Shown: piece by piece, positions 32,349 through 43,299 of the stretch
How positions within the stretch are numbered: the stretch's first letter is position 1
Layout: the number at the start of each line of letters is the position of its first letter
Origin: Acanthosepion pharaonis
Lineage: Eukaryota > Mollusca > Cephalopoda > Sepiida > Sepiidae
Assembly: GCA_903632075.3 (NCBI GenBank)
Contig: CAHIKZ030004302.1
Location: forward strand, 230,001 to 294,000
Length of the DNA stretch: 64,000 nucleotides
Reading direction: 5' to 3'
Position numbers and translations under genes: made by a program
Notes under the pieces: generated by a model
Seen by the model: the letters and a program-made list of their open reading frames with translations, nothing else
The model's database searches: none
What the model was told of the DNA's origin: nothing

Positions 32349-32741
32349 CACTAATTAGATTGACAGATCCTCTCGTAAAAAATGCGGGACATTTCGAGGA
32401 GAGGAATACGTTTGGCAGATTAGCATTTTTTAGGTCTTCTTCATGTTACGCCATTTGTCAGAATCGACAAATATAGATTCAAAAAAAAATCATGCTAGAA
32501 TTTTGGGTCAGTTCTTAATGTAAATACAGTGTCAACTTGACCCATGACATTTTAAAGAGTTATTGGTGTATACTGTTTATTTATTTTCCTTTTTTGTGGG
32601 AAATATCAAGTTTGATATAAGGAATTTCCCTTTTTTTTCTATTCTTAATATACCTGTTCTGGCGAACATATTTATATCTTGTTTAAAAAAAATATAATAA
32701 AGTACCAAAGTATGCATATATATATATATATATATATATGA

Positions 32742-32921
32742 AGAAATATTGTTTTACGGTGTGCTATATTTATGGGATAAATTGTTCAATATCAGATGTA
32801 GAGCGTATGTAAATATAAATAAACTGAACATTGAAGTCAACACTGACAGGTAACAGGCTCTTTCATGCTAGACATCAGGTCTGACTATCGCGTTTAGCAT
32901 GAAAGAACCTCTCGCCTCTGA

Positions 32922-32926
<5 letters not shown>
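32742..32926 (+). repeat. Hairpin repeat family H, copy with shortened right arm
   Basis: Same order as 36198-36408: 'gaagaaatat', 'tatttatgggataaa', 'gagcgtatgt', then arms around 'catgctagaca' and 'tttagcatgaaa'. The right arm ends early at a TA tract (32928-32952). Confidence 0.8.
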
Positions 32927-32952
<26 letters not shown>

Positions 32953-32984
32953 CGTTTGAAAAATAAAAATTATAATCTTCGGAC

Positions 32985-33090
32985 ACACTTGGCTGTGTAT
33001 TAATATTCTTTCGTTTTTATTATTATTTCAGTTAGATTCCTCGATTTGTTCCGGCCAAGATGGCCATCATCAGAAGAAAACATTCTGCTT
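32985..33090 (-). ncRNA. Hammerhead-like core in a retroelement tail, defective
   Basis: On the minus strand: CTGATGA (33073-33067), a 5-pair stem II TGGCC-ATCTT-GGCCG including one T-G pair, then GAA. The following base is C rather than A. The downstream tail 'cacagccaagtgtgtccgaa' runs to a TA tract. Stem I and III partners are not convincing. Confidence 0.4.
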
Positions 33091-33548
33091 GCTAGTAGCA
33101 GTGAATTACAGAAATGAATGTGTTGATGGAGAAAATTAGAAGTTATTAGAGTAACAGCATAACCATTTAATCTCGTGAAATTTATGGTGTAGATTAAAGT
33201 TCAGTGATATAAATCATACGTAAATCTCAATAACATGATCATCCTGTTAGACTTTCCGGATTAATTATGCCGAGACATAATCTGGATTGTAAAAATAATT
33301 TTATTTTGCAAGGAAATATTTAATTAATCAGTTTAGAAGAATTAAACAGTATTATTGGTTATACATAATAGCCAAAGTCGGTAATCCGACTCTGAGTTTC
33401 ATGTAAACGTCCAACCTTAAGGTGCAAAATATAGACTAACCGTTAGAACGTTATGAAATTTGCATTCTCATGGTGATGATTTAAAATTGTCTTTTAAGTC
33501 TTGTTTATTTTATTATTGCTGCCTATAATATTATAAGTAAATATCTAT

Positions 33549-33847
33549 ACATTATTTACATTATTCAGACTACTGTCCTCATCTTTGTCGCCATATTTAT
33601 TACAACGTTTAGGCCGTTGTACGCTCCGGCTTTCTTTACGTGGTTGAAATGTCGAACTGAACCCTTTATTTCGCTCACTGGGGAGGACTGTTCTAGTTCC
33701 ACGTGCCATGTTTAATGGATGTCAGTTATCTCCTGTTAATTTTCCCTGTGAAAGTTCTCCACTGCCTTTAACCGAGTATTGAACTGACACTCTTTGGGTT
33801 CTTTCACTGGATCTAACCAACGCCTTTATCCACTGTGCCATGTATCT
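33549..33847 (-). repeat. tRNA-derived SINE
   Basis: The minus strand begins near 33847 with TGGCACAGTGG (33840-33830), a perfect A box. A B-box-like 'AGTTCAATACTCGG' follows ~45 bases later. The body carries 'ACATGGCACGTGGAACTAG' and ends with 'ATAATGTAAATAATG'. Two 5'-truncated relatives form the inverted pair at 37941-38306. Transcription by RNA polymerase III is expected for the family; activity of this copy is not shown. Confidence 0.8.
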
Positions 33848-34195
33848 ATAATTGATACCATTCTAATTCATAAGATCGAAAGATGAAGAATTTAAATATA
33901 ACAAAAACTAACATCTTGAGTGATAAGTTTTTCTTTTCCTCATAAGACATTACTTTAAATGTTATAACATCGGTATTTTATGCAAAAAAGAGAGTTATCG
34001 ATCCGTGATCATTAACGTCTTTAGGTAATTTCAATTTTTAATTAAAATATTTTTAAATTGTTATTATATTGTAATTATTCGTCTTTCGAACTTAAGAATT
34101 GGAAAAATAGAAATTATAAATAATTAATTATAATATTATAGGCAACAACAATAATAATGCTATCGTCTCGACGTTGGATAATATGTATAAAAAAA
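33848..34195. other. No gene recognised
   Basis: A/T-rich with no signature. Confidence 0.4.
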
Positions 34196-34198
34196 ATA

Positions 34199-34282
<84 letters not shown>
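34199..34282. repeat. (TA)n-(GT)n compound microsatellite
   Basis: TA to 34246, GT to 34282, as at 25405. Confidence 0.97.
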
Positions 34283-34284
<2 letters not shown>

Positions 34285-34526
34285 TATGAAATGGACAAAG
34301 TCCCACAATTATTTTAAGACATTTTTATGTTTATACGTTATTTTTGTAGATACGAATATTTAAGTAAATGCTCTGTGTATAATAAATAGTATTAACAGTA
34401 TATTTTCTATGAAAATTTCTCGGACATTCAGACAGGTAAATGTTGTTAATACTGTTTATTGGAAACAGAACATTTACTTAAATATTTGTATCTATAAAAA
34501 AAACAATATAAACATAAAATGTCTTA

Positions 34527-34530
<4 letters not shown>
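34283..34530. repeat. Repeat family P, inverted pair, arms ~90 bp
   Basis: Arms ~34313-34400 and ~34435-34528 are complementary, with 'tttaagacatttttatgttt' at one end and its complement at the other. The single-arm copies are 25507-25655 and, more diverged, 48955-49085. Confidence 0.85.

Positions 34531-34591
<61 letters not shown>
34531..34591. repeat. (TA)n microsatellite
   Basis: TA tract closing the inverted pair. Confidence 0.97.
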
Positions 34592-34592
<1 letters not shown>

Positions 34593-34599
34593 CTTCTGT

Positions 34600-35915
34600 T
34601 TTCAAAGCGATGTTTTTTCTTGTTCCTATCAACATATCTTATTCAAATGTGTTCTTATTCATTCAAAATCCGAGCCGAATGTATGTAAAAATAAATGAAT
34701 TACAAACATCTTTAAACACATCTAAAATGCTTTCATTTTTATTTGGTATATGACATAAATAAAACTAACTTTCATAGAAGGAAAAAAATAGATTTTATTT
34801 ATCTTTAAAAAAAAACGTACTAGTAATGTATTTCCCGGGAATAACTTCTTTTTTCGCTTTCTGTTCACAATCTGCATTCAAGAGTTATACCAATAAGTGT
34901 AATTTTCTTTTCGCAAAATAAGAAAAAAAAAATGATTTTATAGAGATTTTCATCCTGTCTTCGTATTTCTCTGTAAGTGTGTGGGTGTGTGTGTCAGTGC
35001 TTTTAAGAAAGCAATTTTCTTTTCATTCTAGATTTATTGATAGGTTATTCACTCATTGTTAAATTGAGTTTTATCTTCACTTTTGAAGTACATAAGTGGT
35101 TCACTTTTTTGCCCAGAATCTTTGTGTTTGCGCTCTTAAGAGCACTTAGGTCTCATACAAACACTATCGGACTGCATCAGTGTTGACAACTTTCCATCTT
35201 CATATTTATATGACTATGTTTGTAGGGCGTTTACTGTACGCAAGACATTGTTAGTGTTAATGTACAACCAAAATCACATAATCGACTTTTGGTGCCAGAC
35301 TAAATTAATATTGGTACATTTTACTCTGTATATTGCCTCTCACCACATAATCGGTTTGATCATTGTACGCACTAACCAAAAGCCCTTTTAATGATGTATA
35401 ATAAAAAAAGGCATTTTTCTGTCCATCCAATGAATTACACCTTTGCAATTGTTTCTATAATCAATCGGATTTCCATTACCACCAGCATCTAGTAACTGAT
35501 CTGAAACAGTTCCAGATTATTGTTATTTGTTTCAATAACGTTTCTCCTCTTCAGTGTGTGGGTTACTAGAATGTGAATCACCATGTAAGATTTTACATTA
35601 TCAAGCAATGCATTCGCTTGCTTTTTGTTATAGTGGAGAGAGATGATTGCTTGAGATCCCATTCAACAACAATCAAAGACAATAAGGCTGTGTCTCACCG
35701 AATAAGATCTTACTTTAACGAGCAATTTTTTTTTTTGCATGAATTTTTATGATATTCGAAAAAGTTGGGACCTTAGATCAATGGCAATGAAACGAAACAA
35801 AAAAAAAACAAGACGTTATCATCGGTTGCTAGTGAACAGCAGATATTACATCAGAATATTCGTTCACCTAGTTGATTAACCTAAAGAAGACTAAGATATT
35901 CAGCACATGCACTCG
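34600..35915. other. No gene recognised
   Basis: A/T-rich. On the minus strand at 35530-35557 'CTGAAGAGGAGAAACGTT' resembles retroelement tails, without a usable stem II. Confidence 0.4.
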
Positions 35916-35918
35916 GGT

Positions 35919-36135
35919 ATATATATATATATATATATATAATTATTTATTTAAAAATATGATTCCAAATCGCAATAAATAAATAAATAATATTTATTCT
36001 CTACTTTTGTATCGAGCACTATTTTTATTTAAATAAATAATTATATTCATGCTCAACTTTTGTATCGAGCACTATTTTTTTAAAAATAATAACTAAAATA
36101 CTAAGGGACTTTGGATTATTTACCTAACCAGTTCC
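35919..36135 (+). repeat. TA tract and repeat family T with internal duplication
   Basis: A short TA tract is followed by two tandem copies, about 73 bases apart, of 'cttttgtatcgagcactatt', also present at 52394. Confidence 0.7.
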
Positions 36136-36153
36136 TTCCTATTTTCTATAAAT

Positions 36154-36197
<44 letters not shown>

Positions 36198-36200
<3 letters not shown>

Positions 36201-36403
36201 GAAGAAATATATTCTTAACGTGTGTTATATTTATGGGATAAAGTGCTCAATATCAGAAATAGACCATGTGTAAATACAAAAGTGAACTTTGAAGTCAAGA
36301 CTCAGGGGTGACAGGTTATTTCATGCTAGACACAATCGTCAGCCCTGGCGATTGCGTCTAGCACGAAACAGCCTGTCGCCTCTAAGTGCTGACTTCAATG
36401 TTC

Positions 36404-36408
<5 letters not shown>
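36198..36408 (+). repeat. Hairpin repeat family H, best copy, arms 62-63 bp
   Basis: Arms 36279-36341 and 36347-36408 are complementary with a 5-base loop. Most mismatches are transitions that still pair as G-U in RNA. TA tracts (36158-36198, 36408-36459) adjoin both ends. Other copies: 17255, 22610, 32742, 45756. No coding sequence and no obvious target duplication other than TA, which the tracts hide. Confidence 0.85.

Positions 36409-36459
<51 letters not shown>
36409..36459. repeat. (TA)n microsatellite
   Basis: TA tract directly at the end of hairpin repeat H. Confidence 0.97.
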
Positions 36460-36461
<2 letters not shown>

Positions 36462-36899
36462 GAACTTATTTTTAATCCGACAATTGATTATTAAGTAAAA
36501 ATTATTATTATTATTGGATACCTGAGTTTGAAATAGCCAAACTCTATTTCTTCTTTAAAATTATAAAGTGTGTGTATTACGTCTACCGTCCTGCCCACTC
36601 GAGAAAACTTAATAAAGAAAATGTGCACTTCCCAATTTCACCCGTTGCTCGGTTCACACCCCTCCTTGATTTGGAAGAGGATTAGTGGATTATCCCTTGT
36701 TTTCTTTTTTTTTTGTATTTAGGATTAGGTTTCTAGTTCCTTTCAATTTCTTCTTCGAATTCTGGTTTCTTCCACATTCTACTTCAACTAGACACTGAAA
36801 TTATTACAAGTTATTTACTATTTAATTATTTATTTTATTTTCGCTACAATATAATTAAATAGGTTCAACCAACGTCCGGTTTACACTCCCTATGAATAG

Positions 36900-37095
36900 A
36901 AGTTCATTTTTTTTCTCTTTTGTACTCCTTAATTTGGGTTTCCCTATATTTATAAATTCTACTTCAGGTATTCTAACGTCTCTATACTATTACTGGGATT
37001 CTCGCTACTTCTAAAGTTTATTCCATCTCTTTCGCTTCACTCTTGCGTCTTAGTGGCGTTATTGCCTTACTTGGAGTGAATTGATTAAAAAAAAT
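36900..37095 (+). pseudogene. LINE 3' tail fragment
   Basis: The end 'ggcgttattgccttacttgg' followed by 'agtgaattgattaaaaa' matches the tail at 29915-29955. Only untranslated sequence is retained. Confidence 0.5.
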
Positions 37096-37221
37096 GGAAA
37101 AGTGGAGTATGTAAATAAATAATCACTGGATTGAGTGCCAAGTCTTGTGGGAATATGTTTCTTTGCAAGGTTTTTTTCCAAGAGATGTGCCACATAACTT
37201 TTTACTCTTTCTTTAGTGTTC

Positions 37222-37223
<2 letters not shown>

Positions 37224-37287
<64 letters not shown>
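37224..37287. repeat. (TA)n microsatellite
   Basis: Long TA tract. Confidence 0.97.
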
Positions 37288-37289
<2 letters not shown>

Positions 37290-37762
37290 AAATTTGAAAA
37301 TTAGAATCATTATCGTTACATATCGATGTGATGAAAACTATCTAACATCATCTGAGACTGAGACTGAAGAATAGTAATAAATTTTTGTTACCTGAGTCAG
37401 TAACATGTGTTCAGCTCAGATTACTTATGGCAGTTTTATAGCAAGTTGAATTCCACCCAAGAATACAAGCGTAATAAAAGATAATAACAACAATATGATC
37501 ACTTATCCTTAAATATTTGTCTATTTGCTTTGTGAGTAGACACAGGATAACAGAAAGCTGCAATCGGCGATTTGAGTTTGACTTTAATTCTTGTAAGAAA
37601 CGCTTTCAAAATCATGAAATAAGTTCTATTTGGCTAGAGACCACGGCACATATTTTGTTCCCCACAAGCAAATTTAGGGGATGCAGCATTAAGACTGTAC
37701 TGCTAACCACATTTGTGTAAGTACAAACTTACAGTACATGCTAGTAACTTCTTTTTGCGTTT

Positions 37763-38645
37763 TCATCTATAAAATGCCAATGTCATTGTTTCTCAAGTGT
37801 CACACTTTTTCGATTTTACTCCTAGAGACAGTAGCCCAAAATATCAAACCATGATTCCGTGAGCAGTCTCAGTCCTGAAATTTTGGATATTCATTAATGC
37901 GATTGTTTTTTCAGTATCTGTCTATATTTCTGAGACGAAGTATTATGTACATTATTTACATTATTCGGACTATTGTCCTCATCTTTGTCGCCATATTTAT
38001 TATAACGTTCCGGCTGTTGTACGCTCCGGCCTTCTTTACGTGGTTGGAATGTCAAATTGAACCCTTTATTTCGCTCACTGGGGTAGAACTTTCAGAGGGA
38101 AATTAACAGGAGAAACTGATAACTGACATCCATTAAACATGGCACGTGAAACTAGAACAGACTATCGCAGTGAGGGAAATAAAGGGTTAAGTTCGACATT
38201 ACAGCCACATGAAGAAGAGCAGAGCGTACAACGGCCGAAATGTTGTAATAAATATGGCGACAAAGATGGGGACAAGAGTCCGAATAATGTAAATAATGCG
38301 TTTGTTTTAATACGTGATTTTTTGCGACCAAATTTTTTGTACGGCAACAACTTTTATACTTGGAAATAAATTTGAGAATATTTAAAATTAATTGCGAAAT
38401 CCAGCGAAAGTCACCCATGGAATAAAGGTAATTGGTTGTACGGAAGGAAAGGACCTACGTACATCAAATTGTCTTTAAATTAAGCGGTGTTAGATGAAAT
38501 ATCGGTGGACTTTTAAAAGATAAGCTTAAATATTAATGCAATATTTTAATACCAGGATAAACTTTGAGTTATTCTGTTGTTTATTGTTGCATATCGCATC
38601 TATTACTCCTTACTTATTGTGATGAAGGCCCAGCGGATTTTAAGC
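37763..38645 (+). mobile_element. Helitron-like non-autonomous repeat with SINE insertions
   Basis: Outer parts (37763-37945 and 38307-38550) match 8085-8640. The middle (37941-38306) holds an inverted SINE pair absent from the other copy, so the SINEs came later. Its right end lies near CTAG|T at ~38643. Helitron assignment is tentative. Confidence 0.45.
37941..38306. repeat. Head-to-head pair of 5'-truncated SINEs
   Basis: The minus copy (37941-38086) and the plus copy (38087-38306) are relatives of the SINE at 33549-33847. They give complementary 131-bp arms (37950-38080 and 38168-38298) around an 87-base spacer. The ORFs crossing it are SINE sequence. Confidence 0.85.
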
Positions 38646-38724
38646 TAGTTATGATTATATTTTGTCTCTTAATATCAAAAATGATATCAATATATTGCCA
38701 TCAAATCTACACTTCGACTATTTT

Positions 38725-38766
38725 CTTCTTCTTCTTCTTCTTCTTCTTCTTCTTCTTCTTCTTCTT

Positions 38767-38799
<33 letters not shown>
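38725..38799. repeat. (CTT)n-(CTA)n microsatellite
   Basis: CTT to ~38768 then CTA to ~38799. ORFs reading poly-F, poly-L or poly-Y come from this tract. Downstream 'cgtggacgatcatggccctc' recurs at ~62944. Confidence 0.97.
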
Positions 38800-39665
38800 T
38801 ATACCGCCTTATTTCCGGACGTGGACGATCATGGCCCTCCATATTTTCCAGTCTTTTCTTGTACTACAATCTCTCTTTCATCCTGTTCTGCTATCCTCTA
38901 ACTCTAAATCAAATGGTATGTTTAATCACTGTTTTCTTTCTCTTGTCCTCAGTATATTATGTGGATTCCAAAGTCTCTAGGCCTTCTTTCCTTATCGTGT
39001 GTCCCAAAGATTAAGCAGTCTATTTCCGACTATCAGTATATGTTTCCTTTTACTTCTTTCTTTCTTTTAAGCTCCCCTTTCTGCTCATGTGTTGTACCTT
39101 GACATTCTCAGTATCTTTGTGTAGAATCATATATCTATTGCTTCAAGTGTATACTTCATCTACGAAGAACTGATCCAACATTCACTATCACATAGAAGCT
39201 TAGATATTACATAGAGTTACAAATGTTTTTCTTTGTTTCTAATATCCTTGTCTCTTACGTTTTTTATTTCATGGAAAAGATGAGGCTTTGAATTTTACCT
39301 TTTCTACCTTTTACTATTTCGTTAACACATCGTGTAGTCTTACGATACTTATAGATAGATTTCTGTACTTGCTTGACATTAACGTCCTCAGTGCTTCACC
39401 TCAAGGAGTGTCTGTAGTTTTCTCGACGATGAAGCTAGAATTCACATGAAAACTTGACATCCCCATAATATTTCGGAAGCAAAATATAACACAAACTGGA
39501 ATGTTATATTTAAAGCATTAATTATAACTTGTTTCATGTAACTTTAGGACGTACAAGATCATGGCGCTACTCGACTTCGTGTATTTGATGCATTAATATA
39601 TAATTCTTTATCAGACTGTTTATTTTCTACTTTACTATCAATTAACACAAATGTATTACAGAGTT
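38800..39665. other. Repeat-related sequence, no gene
   Basis: The start ('ggacgatcatggccct') is shared with 62944-62960 and loosely with 58850-58870, so this is an interspersed repeat of unknown type. Confidence 0.4.
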
Positions 39666-39674
39666 TTCACTAAG

Positions 39675-39941
39675 TGTTGTGGTACGATCCACCTAATTTA
39701 CATAGTGGAGTACCGACCATATAAATATGGTTGGTACCGGGAAGACGGGGGAGGAAGAAGAGATCCAATCCATAGACTCTGCCCGACTGCGACTAAGTCA
39801 ACCCATTCTAGAGGAACGGTCTTCCCAAGAATATACCAACTATCTGTAAATATTGTGTACACGTTCTTGTGTCAATACATTTTGTTTAAGTACATTTTGT
39901 GTTGTATTATTATTATTCCATGCTTTATTCAAGTTTCAACA
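39675..39941. mobile_element. Solo LTR, 267 bp, TSD CTAAG
   Basis: Ends are TGTTG...CAACA. CTAAG lies directly on both sides (39670-39674 and 39942-39946). A TATA-like 'accatataaatatgg' lies at ~39717. The GC-richer middle contrasts with the surroundings. No internal retroelement sequence or second LTR is present. Confidence 0.9.
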
Positions 39942-40022
39942 CTAAGCCAGACGCATCTATTAAATTTAAAGATACTTTTATTCAAATTAAAGATAATTTT
40001 ATTTAGAACGAATAAGCCGTTA

Positions 40023-40200
40023 TCTTCTTTGTATATAAAGCAGAAGATGTCTGTGTGTCTGTCTGTGTGCACGTATGTTCGTAATATATTTCCACATTTT
40101 ACAACAGATTTCGCCCAAACTTGATAGCTAATGCCAGCTTTATTTTTTCGCATCTCCGCCCCCCCCCCAGGTCAAACGAAAATCCCCGAAAAACTGTTTA
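40023..40200 (+). mobile_element. Helitron 5' terminus
   Basis: 'A|TCTTCTTTGTATATAAAG', then 'cagaagatgtctgtgtgtc' and a later 'gatttcgcccaaacttgat', follow the usual Helitron 5' end pattern also seen at 54635 and 59804. No matching 3' end was located downstream, so the element is probably truncated. Confidence 0.5.
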
Positions 40201-41256
40201 GAAAACCATTTGTTGCCCATATCTCACTGATTTTTCAAGTAATTTTCTCCAAATTTGACATTTGTATCATTTCTTAAGATACAGCAATTGTTTTGATTCC
40301 TTTTTAATGTCATTCTTGTTAATGGTGACAAATCAGCAAATAACTGCGTAAAATTCGTTCTTTTTTGCATCTAACGTCCTAAGTTTCCAACCGCTTCGCT
40401 CCAAATTTTGCATGAAAATTACATGTGCTTCAAGAAATGTTTCGAACCAATTTTGTCTCAAGTTAATTTGCTTTAAATTTCTCATTTACTTGATTAAACT
40501 GATTAAACTTCTGCTATTTGATTAAACTTTAGGCCGCCTTTGATGTGATATCACGGGGTGAACTGCGTACATGACATTTGATATGTGGGCGTGAACACCA
40601 TTAATGCACTCCGTATTTGTTGTAATCTACTGCTTTAACCATGTCATTAATGTTTACTAACTTCCCCTTTCACCTCATTACCGTCTACGATCATAATACT
40701 CCCAACATATTCTTTAATACATATGAACCAAATGCAAGAAAATGCTTCTACCTGTAATTGCAAGGTTAAAACTGAGTGTCCTGTGGGAGGATTGTGCTTG
40801 ACAGAAAATGCGGTTTATGAAACAACAATCTTCTCCAAAAACATATAAACCAGAAACATGCTTATATTGGAATATCCGCTGGCAATTGGAATAACGAATC
40901 CCTCAAGAATCAAACATCACTTTCAGAATGTTATTGGGATATTATGGAAATCGGCTTCACTCCACAGCTCAAATGGAAAATTATTTCCAGGGATAGAACA
41001 AAAAACTTTAGAGGAAGATGCTACCTCTCCATTAATGAAAAATATTAATAATCAAATACAATAGACCTGCTGAATAACTGAATCATCGTAATTAAATCAT
41101 CTTCAAATGCAGACATAAAACCGGGTTCAAAATAACAATTGCCCATGGAAACTAAGTGATTTCAAATCATCAAGACAGCAAATAATACCCATTTTCTATA
41201 TGTTGTATTAAGGACCTAGGTTAAACAATTTATGTGTGATAGTTTTTATATGTGTG

Positions 41257-41259
<3 letters not shown>

Positions 41260-41317
<58 letters not shown>

Positions 41318-41820
41318 GTGTGTGTGTGCGTGCGTGTGTGTGTGTATATATATATGTGTATATATATGTATATATTTATATATATGTGTGTATATGTATA
41401 TACGTATGTACATGTGTATGGATATGTATATAGGTGTGTGTATATATCTGTGTGTATGTATGTGCATATCTATATAGGTGTGTGTATATATGTTTATATG
41501 TAAGTATATGTATGTATGTGTAGATGTGTGAAAATATTATTAATCATTGTTGTGTGCTGTTTGTGTGTTTATGTGTATTTGTATATATATGTACATGTCT
41601 ATTTATGTAGATTTATACATATGTACAAAGGTGTAGATATGTGAATGTGTATGTCTTTATGCACGTTTGCATGTATATAAGTACACATAGATGTATATGG
41701 GATCATATTAAGTATAGGTTTTGTATAATTGTATGTTCTGCTTGATATCATTATATGTATGGAAATATATGTATGAGAATATGTATATGTATCTATATGC
41801 GTGCATATATTTAACCTTTT
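41260..41820. repeat. (TA)n and degenerate TA/TG/GTA low-complexity block
   Basis: Pure TA to 41315, GT-rich to ~41345, then irregular 'tatatgtgtgtatatgta' for ~450 bases. 41626-41665 recurs almost identically at 45590-45632. Overlapping ORFs are artefacts. Confidence 0.9.
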
Positions 41821-41829
41821 CATTTACTT

Positions 41830-42870
41830 TGCAGAATCTCCTGTCAAAATAAGGTTACTAAACAGATTTACCGGGCAACATTATTATTTTTCTATCTTTA
41901 TTTTTTATTCTTCTTAGATTTTACTCTTTATTTTTTATCTAATTATTATTTTTATTATTATTATTATTATTAGTAGTAGTAGTAGTAGTAGTAAGTGATT
42001 ATTAATATTAGATATATATTTTTCTGTGACATTTATTAATTTTAATTTTTAAATTTTAAATTTATATTTTAACCTTTATATAATAGTTTTTATCAATGTT
42101 ATTAATTTTATACTCTTTTTTCAATTTTTTATAATATTTTTAATAACCTGTAATATACTGTCTTGTATTAATTACAAATTGTATTAATCAAGAATAATAA
42201 TAATATTAAAAGTAGGAATAAAATATATTATTAATAATATTATTAACATATATTATTTTATTCCTAATTTGCTGGTAATACTTAATAGTTTTCGTCTTAA
42301 CTATACATTATATTGATGCGTGTTTTTCAAGTGTCACCGCGATATGCCTACATATGATAACTGACTTTTTTCTTTCTTCATCCTTCCTCCTCTATTTCAC
42401 TCTTTTTTTATTTTTCCCCTCCCCTCGCTTTACAATTTGTATTCTTTTTCTCTTCTTTCCTTACCCTGTCTAAAAAATTATATAGAAGGTCAATTTTTCC
42501 GGCATCTTGACTGATTAAACTTGAACCAACGTAACTTATTAAAGATGGGTTAAATACAATCCTATCGCTAAATACCATTTCTAATTTACATCAATCTCTG
42601 CTTCTCCCCCTGCCACCACCTCTGTCAACTTATATAAATTTAAAAGTATCCCACAAAAACTTGTAGTAAAAATAAAAGTAATATAAGGCCTTTGTAACTA
42701 GAGATGTGACCTAATGAATCAGAAAAAATATATTTTATTGGGAAAACAATTATAGTCATGGAACCTTAAGGTTGTCTCTTTCTTAATTATTTAGTTAAGA
42801 TTTGATCTTTTGTTACATCGAGAAATTTAATTCTTTAGAATTATCCACACGGATTACAAAACCGTTCATT
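41830..42870. other. A/T-rich, no gene
   Basis: Contains an (ATT)n-(AGT)n tract at 41944-41993 and very A/T-rich DNA to ~42290. Confidence 0.5.
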
Positions 42871-42872
42871 AA

Positions 42873-42874
<2 letters not shown>

Positions 42875-42952
<78 letters not shown>
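42875..42952. repeat. (TA)n microsatellite, long
   Basis: About 75 bases of TA, the longest pure TA tract here. Confidence 0.98.
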
Positions 42953-42955
<3 letters not shown>

Positions 42956-42956
42956 A

Positions 42957-43060
42957 TATTAATAAAAAAGAAAGAACAGTAAGATATATAATCCGGTGTT
43001 CTTATAGATATTTTTATTTTTACAAAATAGTGCTCGATGTAAATTTACAGAGCATTAATA
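42957..43060 (-). repeat. Interspersed repeat family T, copy
   Basis: Matches 22747-22870 in the same orientation ('atatataatc.g.tgttctta', 'tacaaaata'). Confidence 0.65.
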
Positions 43061-43211
43061 TTATAGTATAATAAAATTAAAAGTAAAAATATTTCAAATC
43101 GTAGTTAAATAAAAAGTATTCTTACCGAAACACCCCACAAAAGAAATCTTTAAATATACGAAGAAAAAAATGCCGTAAGAAAATAACATGTATCCAATAG
43201 TTATGCGTGTC

Positions 43212-43212
<1 letters not shown>

Positions 43213-43294
<82 letters not shown>
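43213..43294. repeat. (TA)n-(GA)n microsatellite
   Basis: TA to 43260, then GA with one interruption. Confidence 0.97.
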
Positions 43295-43295
<1 letters not shown>

Positions 43296-43299
43296 ATAG

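Noticed and set aside
33800..33847. A tRNA gene
   Set aside because: The A and B boxes belong to a SINE head; no cloverleaf can be drawn and a SINE body follows.
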